5,043 nucleotides of DNA from contig JAJBSZ010000249.1 of NCBI GenBank assembly GCA_020861125.1, positions 1-5,043 on the forward strand. Direction: 5' to 3'. The notes under the pieces are model-generated. The model did not search any database. It saw only the letters and a list, made by a program, of their open reading frames with translations, and was not told where the DNA came from. Both the position numbers and the translations under genes were made by a program. The stretch is from Planctomycetota bacterium. Its GTDB lineage: Bacteria; Planctomycetota; SZUA-567. Below are positions 1-4,523 of this stretch, piece after piece; within the stretch, counting starts at the first letter, position 1; each line of letters begins with the position of its first letter.

Positions 1-1185
1 ATCCGGACCCCGCCCACCTTCACCCCGACCCGCCGGCGCCGGGCCGGCCGGTGTCTCGGCCACGACCGCCTTGCGGACCACGGCGGCGTTGGGAACGAGA
101 ATGACATCCTGGCGGCTGTCGACGAGGAAGGTGACATTGGTTGTCATCTCCGGCTTCAGGAGCGCCTTCTGCCGGCTGTCGATCTCCACCTTGACGTCGA
201 AGGTTACGACGTTGGATTCCACCTCGCCGGTGGTCGCAACCCGCACCACCGAGCCGGTGAATTCCCGCCCCTTGTAGGCGTCGGCGGTGATCACTGCCTT
301 GACGCCGGGCACCACCCCGGCGATGTCCGATTCGTCCACGGCGGCGATGGCATAGATGCGGGAGAGGTCGACCACCTTGAGAGCGGTGGTGCCGCCGCCG
401 ACGTTGGAGACGGCCGAGGCTACGATCAGTCCTTCCTGGACGTCACGCTCCGACACCACTCCGTCGATAGGGGAGAAAACCTCGGTTTCCTTGAGCCGCT
501 GTTCGGCGTCGGCAAGGGCGATGGTGTCGTTTTCCACCTGCGCTTCGGCAATGGGAATTTCCTGCCGGGTCTTTTCCAACTCCAATGCCTGCACCCGTAG
601 GTCATCCATCTGTACCCGGGCGTTGGCGAGGGCGGATTCGGTCTGTACCGCCTTGGTCACCGCGGTGTCCAATTCTTCCCGGGTGATGACCTTCTGCTCG
701 TGCAGCTGTTGGGCCCGGCGCAGGCGGGCGGCGTATTCGTCCCGCTCGGCCTCGGCCGACTTGAGGTCGGCCTCGGCCCGGGCGGTGTCGGCCACGAGTT
801 TGGCTTCCGCTGCCGCCACGGCGATTTTGGTCTGTTCCAGTTGCGCTCGGGATTTGGTCAGGGAGGCGCGGAGTTTGCCCACCGACCGTTGTTCGTCGAT
901 GGGATCCAGGCGGAAAAGAAGCATTCCCTGCTGGACTTCATCGGAGACGTCCACCAGTACTTCGATCACCTCGCCCGATGCCTTGGTTTTGATTTCCACT
1001 TCGCGCTCCGGTTCAACTCGGCCGGAGGCGGTGACGGAAATCGTGATGTCGCCGCGTTCGGCGCGAACGGTCGCCACGGCGTTGGCATGATCGATGGCTT
1101 CTTTGGCCGCTACCTGGCGGGAATAGAGATAATACACCGCTCCCGACACAATGATACATATTAATAAGGACAGCAATTTCTTCAT
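1..1185 (-). CDS. Periplasmic adaptor subunit of a MacA/HlyD-type tripartite efflux pump (C-terminus cut by the window edge)
   Basis: This protein should link an inner-membrane transporter to a TolC-type outer-membrane channel. The minus strand is open from the ATG at 1185 to the window edge, giving 395 codons without a stop. GGAG (1196-1199) lies 10 bases upstream of the start. Residues 4-21 are a hydrophobic N-terminal anchor with no convincing lipobox. Residues about 55-95 form the first lipoyl half (GRVEP, GEVIEV, FRLDP). Residues about 96-235 are a long Ala/Glu/Lys-rich coiled-coil hairpin. At its tip, R157-x3-L161-x6-T168 matches the TolC-docking Rx3Lx6S motif, with Thr for Ser. The second lipoyl half follows (FSPIDGVV, 237-244), then a beta-barrel domain to about 365 (VPNAAVV, 364-370). 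The visible end, residues 377-395, is Pro/Gly-rich, as in many MacA-like adaptors. A MacB-type ABC partner is likely off the left edge, but an RND partner cannot be excluded. Family is secure; subfamily is inference. Confidence 0.92.
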   Translation of the reverse strand, partial: MKKLLSLLICIIVSGAVYYLYSRQVAAKEAIDHANAVATVRAERGDITISVTASGRVEPEREVEIKTKASGEVIEVLVDVSDEVQQGMLLFRLDPIDEQRSVGKLRASLTKSRAQLEQTKIAVAAAEAKLVADTARAEADLKSAEAERDEYAARLRRAQQLHEQKVITREELDTAVTKAVQTESALANARVQMDDLRVQALELEKTRQEIPIAEAQVENDTIALADAEQRLKETEVFSPIDGVVSERDVQEGLIVASAVSNVGGGTTALKVVDLSRIYAIAAVDESDIAGVVPGVKAVITADAYKGREFTGSVVRVATTGEVESNVVTFDVKVEIDSRQKALLKPEMTTNVTFLVDSRQDVILVPNAAVVRKAVVAETPAGPAPAGRGEGGRGPD

Positions 1186-1233
1186 GGTCCGAAATCTCCA
1201 GTTCGGTGCGAAGGTCACGCGTATTCCCGTCGT

Positions 1234-1243
1234 CCGTGCACGG
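1234..1243. promoter_or_regulatory. Perfect 10-bp palindrome CCGTGCACGG, possible operator
   Basis: CCGTGCACGG is its own reverse complement. It lies 49 bases upstream of the adaptor start codon, inside the transcript predicted from the leftward promoter candidate. Efflux operons are often controlled by dimeric repressors that bind palindromes, so an operator is possible. A 10-bp palindrome also occurs by chance in GC-rich DNA, and no regulator gene is visible here. Confidence 0.25.
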
Positions 1244-1276
1244 GTCTGATGCAATAGTGTCGCCAGGCGGATAAAT

Positions 1277-1305
1277 GTTACAGGGGTATCAACCGGTTCC
1301 GCCAA
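1277..1305 (-). promoter_or_regulatory. Candidate sigma70-type promoter for the efflux adaptor gene
   Basis: Read on the minus strand, TTGGCG (1305-1300) and TGTAAC (1282-1277) are separated by 17 bases; each hexamer matches consensus at four of six positions. This would give a leader of roughly 85 bases before the adaptor ATG. The spacer contains the 8-base palindrome AACCGGTT (1291-1298). The match is moderate and nothing else in the sequence confirms it. Confidence 0.3.
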
Positions 1306-1378
1306 AACCAAATTTTCAGTGTACCGTCAACTCCCGCCGGAAACCCGACGCTTCCGCCCGTCCGGTCGAGGAAATGTC

Positions 1379-1408
1379 TTGACACAGGACCCGGACGATA
1401 CGTACAAT
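1379..1408 (+). promoter_or_regulatory. Strong sigma70-type promoter for rpmB
   Basis: A perfect -35 box TTGACA (1379-1384) is followed after 18 bases by TACAAT (1403-1408), which matches the -10 consensus at five of six positions. Transcription would start near 1415, leaving a leader of about 105 bases before the rpmB ATG. A near-consensus promoter fits a highly expressed ribosomal-protein gene. A second TACAAT at 1460-1465 has no -35 partner at a suitable distance. Confidence 0.78.
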
Positions 1409-1479
1409 CATTCTTTCTGGCGCGGCTGCCTCCCGGGCGGTCGCGGTTTCATTGCCGACTACAATACGCTACGGTTTTC

Positions 1480-1492
1480 GCGCCATTGGCGC
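1480..1492 (+). promoter_or_regulatory. Small hairpin in the rpmB leader
   Basis: GCGCC (1480-1484), loop ATT, GGCGC (1488-1492) forms a 5-bp GC stem 28 bases upstream of the start codon. GGCGC also occurs at 1419-1423, near the predicted transcript start, so the GCGCC arm could pair with either copy. This is the minimum needed for two alternative folds, but I see no match to a known ribosomal-protein leader. It may be chance in GC-rich DNA. Confidence 0.25.
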
Positions 1493-1520
1493 AGCAACGC
1501 AGTGACGAGGAGAAATCACC

Positions 1521-1787
1521 ATGGCCAATGAATGCGCGGTCTGTGGCAAAAAAACCACCTTTGGTATCAAATACGCGCGGCGCGGCGCCGCCAAGGCAAA
1601 AGGCGGATCGGGCGCGAAGATCTCCGGCAAGACCGGCCGCGCCTTCAAACCCAATATCCAGAATGTCCGTGCCGATGTCAACGGAACCATAAAAAAGATA
1701 AAGGTATGCACGTCCTGTTTGTCCGCCGGCAAGGTGAAAAAGGCGGCCCGGGGGCAGCTGAAACTTCGCAAATCCCTGGAATCCTGA
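1521..1787 (+). CDS. rpmB: Large-subunit ribosomal protein L28 (bL28)
   Basis: L28 is a small basic protein that binds 23S rRNA in the 50S subunit. The 88-residue product has the family layout: an N-terminal Cys pair (C5-x2-C8), the F42-K-P-N-I-Q-N-V-R50 core, and IKVCTSCLSAGKV (60-72) with a second pair (C63-x2-C66). The four cysteines fit a zinc-binding L28 variant; that is inference. Between them, residues 20-37 are a Gly/Ala/Lys-rich insert replacing the short NxVSHxxNKTKR-type segment of E. coli-like L28. The start is well supported: GAGGAG (1507-1512) sits 8 bases before the ATG, and length is normal. It has its own strong promoter and is followed by an intrinsic terminator. rpmG, its partner in many Proteobacteria, is not next to it. 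Confidence 0.96.
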   Translation: MANECAVCGKKTTFGIKYARRGAAKAKGGSGAKISGKTGRAFKPNIQNVRADVNGTIKKIKVCTSCLSAGKVKKAARGQLKLRKSLES

Positions 1788-1819
1788 ACCGCCGTCCACC
1801 ACCGACAGCTTCCGACCAC

Positions 1820-1852
1820 CCCCGCTTTGGCTTTGGGCCGGAGCGGGGTTTT
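1820..1852 (+). terminator. Intrinsic terminator after rpmB
   Basis: CCCCGCT (1820-1826) pairs with AGCGGGG (1842-1848). The stem extends inward by two G-U and two G-C pairs to 11 bp, around a 7-base loop, and TTTT (1849-1852) follows directly. It lies 32 bases after the rpmB stop and 58 bases before acpS, so it should limit transcription into acpS. No T-run follows the stem on the other strand, so it acts in one direction only. Confidence 0.85.
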
Positions 1853-1910
1853 GTACATACCGGTGTCCGCTGAGGTACCTGGAGTATCTGTCCCCAAAAA
1901 GGGAAAATCC

Positions 1911-2297
1911 ATGTCCGGAATTCTTGGCATTGGCGTCGACATCGTAACTATCGATCGGATGGCAGCGCTCCGGGAACGGCATGGCGACCGGTTCCGAAAC
2001 CTTCTTTTTTTGCCAGCCGAAGCCGAGTACTGCTTATCCCGGGCGAAACCGGACGAGTCCTTTGCCGCCCGCTTCGCCGCCAAGGAGGCGGTAATGAAGG
2101 CTCTCGGAACGGGTTGGGCCCAGGGTGTTGCCTTCACCGGAATTGAAGTCGTCCGGCAGGAGGACGGCAAACCGGCAATCCGTCTGCACGGTTCCACCGC
2201 TGCCCGCGCGGCGGCTTTGAACGCGGGCGTGATCCACTGTAGCCTCTCCCATTCCGACACGGCGGCGGTAGCGTACGTCATCATCGAACGAGGTTGA
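1911..2297 (+). CDS. acpS: Holo-[acyl-carrier-protein] synthase (4'-phosphopantetheinyl transferase)
   Basis: AcpS moves the 4'-phosphopantetheine group from coenzyme A to a serine of apo-ACP, activating it for fatty-acid synthesis in the cytoplasm. The 128-residue protein has normal family length. The N-terminal GIGVDIV motif (6-12) carries the Mg-binding Asp10. FAARFAAKEAVMKALGTG (51-68) contains Glu59 and Lys63 of the KEAxxK core. GKP (86-88) and SLSH (111-114) complete the signature. I chose the ATG at 1911 because the conserved N-terminus begins there and AAAGGGA (1898-1904) lies 6 bases upstream. The frame stays open back to a TTG at 1827, but that would start inside the rpmB terminator. 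No clear promoter lies between the terminator and this start, so expression may rely on read-through. pdxJ, acpS's neighbour in many Proteobacteria, is absent here. Confidence 0.96.
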   Translation: MSGILGIGVDIVTIDRMAALRERHGDRFRNLLFLPAEAEYCLSRAKPDESFAARFAAKEAVMKALGTGWAQGVAFTGIEVVRQEDGKPAIRLHGSTAARAAALNAGVIHCSLSHSDTAAVAYVIIERG

Positions 2298-2318
2298 CTA
2301 CAGGGAGGTTTAATTGTT

Positions 2319-2351
2319 GTAACTTCGGTTTTCCAAGAAAGTTGCGTTTTT
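2319..2351 (+). terminator. Weak possible terminator after acpS
   Basis: GTAACTT (2319-2325) can pair with AAGTTGC (2339-2345), including one G-U pair, across a 13-base loop. TTTTT (2347-2351) follows one base later. The stem is AT-rich and the loop is large, so this is a weak candidate, although its place just after the acpS stop and before the next promoter is right. Confidence 0.3.
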
Positions 2352-2363
2352 ATGGGAAAAAGC

Positions 2364-2391
2364 TTGCTGTGGGTAGTTTCAACTCTATAAT
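2364..2391 (+). promoter_or_regulatory. Sigma70-type promoter for the outer-membrane protein gene
   Basis: A perfect -10 box TATAAT (2386-2391) lies 16 bases after TTGCTG (2364-2369), a weak -35 that keeps the TTG core. The region just upstream (about 2346-2362) is rich in T and A runs, as expected of an UP element. Predicted transcription starts near 2398, about 60 bases before the ATG. The whole patch from about 2305 to 2435 is clearly more AT-rich than the genes around it. Confidence 0.7.
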
Positions 2392-2432
2392 GGCACAAAT
2401 TGAATATTATTTTCACAATAACAAAGCCATAA

Positions 2433-2448
2433 CCAAGCGGGAACTTGG
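2433..2448 (+). promoter_or_regulatory. Hairpin overlapping the ribosome-binding site of the outer-membrane protein gene
   Basis: CCAAG (2433-2437), loop CGGGAA, CTTGG (2444-2448) makes a 5-bp stem. Its 3' arm covers the first two G of the Shine-Dalgarno sequence GGGAG (2447-2451), which lies 6 bases before the ATG at 2458. The fold could lower translation or provide a control point, but a 5-bp stem with a 6-base loop is only marginally stable. Confidence 0.35.
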
Positions 2449-2457
2449 GAGAAGAGG

Positions 2458-3663
2458 ATGAAAATCTGGAAGTATGTGGTTGCGGGTTTGGCGGCGGTCG
2501 TGGTGACGGCGGGCGCTGCCGTCGGGGAGGATCTCTCCCCGAATGCCCAAAAGTTTCTGAATGCAACGGGGCTGACCTATGGCGTGCATGGCGCCAACGC
2601 GGCCTCGGGCGAATTCTTCGCCGATGTGATGCAATCGTCCTTGACCATGCAGCGGGCCTTTACCAGTGCCATGCCGTCGATCATCAACTACAGTCAGACG
2701 GCCCATACGCAGGTCTCCGATACCGTCCTCGCGTCCTCCGTGTGCCCCACCAGCATGTGCGCGCCTAACAACAAGTGGGTCATGTGGGACACCCCCTTCC
2801 TCGTGTACGAAGGGAAGCGCCGGGATGGCCGGTATCTCGGCTACGATCAGAACGCCAGCGGGTTCGCCACCGGTATCAGCCGGATGTTCGACGAGACCAC
2901 CGCCCTCGGTCTTGCTGTCGGGTACGACTACCGGAAGATGGACGGCCGGGATCATTACCATCTGCGCGAGCGGGCCGACGCCTTCCACGCCGCCCTCTAC
3001 GGCGGTACGGCGGTCGCCTGGTTCTTTATCGACGGCTATGCCGGTTATTCGCGCAGTTGGCACCGCACCGAACGGTTGGTAGATACCGGTGCCGGCACCG
3101 CCGACCGCAACAAGGGCAATTTCAACGATACCATTCTGTCGGCCGGTCTCAAGGCCAGTTACGTCTGCATCCTGCCGAACGAGGTGCGTATCACCCCGGC
3201 CATCGGCCTCGACTACAGTCACGTTCGCCTCGGTTCCTTGACGGAAAAGGGCTGGGCGGAAACGGGCGGAGTTCCCGGCGGCATGGGCACCAGCACCACA
3301 ACCCTCCGGACCAACGCCAGTACGTACCATAATCTTCAGATGCCGGTCACCGTCTCGGTGAACAAGACCTATTGCGCCAATTTCCTGTCGTTCCGTGGCA
3401 CGCCGTCGTTGTGGACGCCGGAAGTCCGCGGCGGGTTTGTACCCCAGTTCGGACCCAAGCGTACCGGTGTCCGGACGCGCCTGGCCAGCGGCGGCGACAG
3501 CTGGAAGGTCCGGTCCACTGAAATCGGCAACTATGGCACCGTTGGCGCCGGGCTCAAGATCAAGTTGGCGGATAAGTATATTTTTGCCGTGGATTACAAC
3601 TATGCCTTTGCCAAGAAGTATAACAACCACATGGTTACCGGTACCTATGGCGTCAGCTTCTGA
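2458..3663 (+). CDS. Outer-membrane beta-barrel protein resembling an autotransporter beta-domain with almost no passenger
   Basis: Residues 1-23 are a Sec signal peptide: K2 and K5, a hydrophobic core at about 6-22, and probable cleavage after A21-V22-G23. Residues 24-106 are a short, soluble, probably partly helical region. From W107 to F401 the pattern alternates polar and hydrophobic/aromatic residues in about 10-12 strand-like stretches; YDQNASGFATGISRMFD (129-145) and LGLAVGYDYRKMDG (150-163) resemble the first strands of an autotransporter (PF03797-like) barrel. The chain ends in YGVSF, with the terminal Phe recognised by the BAM machinery. A classical autotransporter would have a passenger of several hundred residues; here fewer than 85 precede the barrel, so it may be a stand-alone porin-like or adhesin-like barrel. 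Four cysteines (C96, C101, C237, C306) are unusual. GGGAG (2447-2451) supports the start. It is monocistronic, between its own promoter and terminator. Outer-membrane barrel is secure; substrate and role are unknown. Confidence 0.85.
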   Translation: MKIWKYVVAGLAAVVVTAGAAVGEDLSPNAQKFLNATGLTYGVHGANAASGEFFADVMQSSLTMQRAFTSAMPSIINYSQTAHTQVSDTVLASSVCPTSMCAPNNKWVMWDTPFLVYEGKRRDGRYLGYDQNASGFATGISRMFDETTALGLAVGYDYRKMDGRDHYHLRERADAFHAALYGGTAVAWFFIDGYAGYSRSWHRTERLVDTGAGTADRNKGNFNDTILSAGLKASYVCILPNEVRITPAIGLDYSHVRLGSLTEKGWAETGGVPGGMGTSTTTLRTNASTYHNLQMPVTVSVNKTYCANFLSFRGTPSLWTPEVRGGFVPQFGPKRTGVRTRLASGGDSWKVRSTEIGNYGTVGAGLKIKLADKYIFAVDYNYAFAKKYNNHMVTGTYGVSF

Positions 3664-3694
3664 CCAACCAGACTGGTCTCCGATTGCAACCAAC

Positions 3695-3722
3695 ACGCCT
3701 CCCTCCGGGGAGGCGTTTTCTT
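3695..3722 (+). terminator. Strong intrinsic terminator after the outer-membrane protein gene
   Basis: ACGCCTCCC (3695-3703) pairs without mismatch with GGGAGGCGT (3708-3716) around the 4-base loop TCCG. The run TTTTCTT (3716-3722) begins with the last paired base. It lies 31 bases after the stop codon and closes the monocistronic unit. Confidence 0.93.
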
Positions 3723-3815
3723 GGTGGGTCACCCTGTGGTACCGTGACTGCCATTGTGCTCGGGCCGGTTTCCCGCACCAGGGCGGATAAGGGATGCATT
3801 TTCCAGCGACCCGGG

Positions 3816-3821
3816 TATACT
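3816..3821 (+). promoter_or_regulatory. -10-like box directly upstream of yaiI, placed for a leaderless mRNA
   Basis: TATACT matches the -10 consensus at five of six positions and ends 7 bases before the ATG at 3829, so transcription would start at or next to the start codon. No good -35 box is present at 16-18 bases and there is no extended -10 TG. The lack of a Shine-Dalgarno sequence before the ATG fits a leaderless message but does not prove one. Confidence 0.4.
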
Positions 3822-3828
3822 TACCGGG

Positions 3829-4308
3829 ATGGCCAGCACCAGCAATACACCGTTTGTCCTCTGGATTGACGCCGATGCCTGTCCCCGTGAGGTGCGGGAT
3901 ATCATCGAACTCGCCGCCCTGCGACGGCAGGTACGGACGGCGTTTGTCGCGAATACCCCCATGCGGTTGCATCCGTCGCCGTATCTTGAATTCCACCTTG
4001 TGGAAAAGGGGGACGACAAAGCCGATGATTTCATCGTCGGAAAGGCGGGCGGCGAAGACATTGTGATCACCGCCGACATTCCGCTGGCGGCCCGGCTGGT
4101 GGAGCGGGGTGTGGCCGTGGTGAGTCCCCGAGGCGAGGAAATGACCGCCGCCACCATTGGCGATCGCCTGGCCATGCGCAATCTTCTGGAAGAATTGCGC
4201 GGCGCCGGTCTGGTGACCGGCGGGCCCAAGGAAATGGATCGGGGGGATGTTCAGCGTTTCGCCAATGCCCTCGATCGGGCCCTGACCCGGCGCCTTCGGT
4301 CTCGCTAG
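3829..4308 (+). CDS. yaiI: YaiI/YqxD family protein (UPF0178, DUF188), predicted PIN-like fold
   Basis: This 159-residue cytoplasmic protein belongs to a conserved family of unproven function; its fold is grouped with PIN/NYN-like ribonucleases, so nuclease activity is inference from fold. The signature is complete: IDADACP (13-19) with acidic D14 and D16, then KADDFIV (64-70), TADIPLA (81-87), PRG (100-102) and a C-terminal FANALDRAL helix (144-152). The acidic residues D14, D16, D66, D67 and D83 could form a metal site. Length is normal for the family. I chose the ATG at 3829 because the conserved block begins 12 residues in. The frame stays open back to a TTG at 3754, but those 25 extra residues (Gly, Pro and Arg rich) do not look like the family. 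No Shine-Dalgarno sequence precedes the ATG. It stands alone between the outer-membrane protein terminator and a gap before sfsA. Confidence 0.93.
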   Translation: MASTSNTPFVLWIDADACPREVRDIIELAALRRQVRTAFVANTPMRLHPSPYLEFHLVEKGDDKADDFIVGKAGGEDIVITADIPLAARLVERGVAVVSPRGEEMTAATIGDRLAMRNLLEELRGAGLVTGGPKEMDRGDVQRFANALDRALTRRLRSR

Positions 4309-4523
4309 GAGGCATCCGCGCCAACGGAGCGGGAGGGGAGCGTCACCTTGGTCCAGTAAATAGGTACCTGCTACGGGCCGAAACTTGTCTTGGAATAATA
4401 GGGCATACGAATCCACTTCGGCTTCACCGGTCCTGCGGACGAAATCAGTGGCCATCCAAAGCGCATTCGTACACACCGCCGTGGTGCTGCCTCCGTCTTT
4501 TCCGCGTACCAGTCGGAACCGCC
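4309..4523. other. Gap between yaiI and sfsA with no convincing gene
   Basis: These 215 bases contain no recognisable gene, no clear terminator for yaiI and no good promoter for sfsA. AATAAT (4394-4399) resembles a -10 box but has no -35 partner at the right distance. Base composition is more mixed than in the neighbouring genes. A minus-strand frame beginning at a GTG at 4530 stays open across the gap, but it runs on into the antisense of yaiI and resembles nothing I know. Confidence 0.6.

Larger units (their letters stand above)
1186..1520. other. Divergent intergenic region between the efflux adaptor and rpmB
   Basis: This 335-base stretch has no believable gene. The short open frames crossing it lack a good ribosome-binding site and have no recognisable product. 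It holds the upstream regions of two divergently transcribed genes: the adaptor on the minus strand and rpmB on the plus strand. Visible elements are a strong rightward promoter (1379-1408), a weaker leftward candidate (1277-1305), a perfect palindrome (1234-1243) and a small hairpin in the rpmB leader (1480-1492). Confidence 0.8.

Noticed and set aside
356..1164. Plus-strand open frames of 244 and 154 codons opposite the efflux adaptor
   Set aside because: They are Ser/Thr/Arg-rich or Gly/Phe-rich shadows of the adaptor's coiled-coil codons. The minus-strand frame has a complete adaptor domain order and a TolC-docking motif.
1460..1465. Second TACAAT in the rpmB leader as a second promoter
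   Set aside because: There is no -35-like sequence 16-18 bases upstream, and the promoter at 1379-1408 is far better.
1827..1910. Upstream extension of AcpS from a TTG at 1827
   Set aside because: It would begin inside the rpmB terminator and adds 28 residues before the conserved GIGVDIV motif, which normally lies within the first ten residues.
1469..2566. A 365-codon minus-strand open frame across rpmB, acpS and the AT-rich patch
   Set aside because: It is antisense to L28 and AcpS, both secure, crosses the promoter of the next gene, and is rich in Arg, Pro and Ser with no recognisable domain.
3667..3677. Inverted repeat ACCAG-A-CTGGT just after the outer-membrane protein stop codon
   Set aside because: A one-base loop cannot form a hairpin, and the strong terminator 18 bases further on already explains transcript ending. 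An operator at this position is unlikely.
4289..4322. GGCGC and GCGCC around the yaiI stop codon as a terminator
   Set aside because: The arms are only 5 bp, the loop is over 20 bases and no T-run follows.
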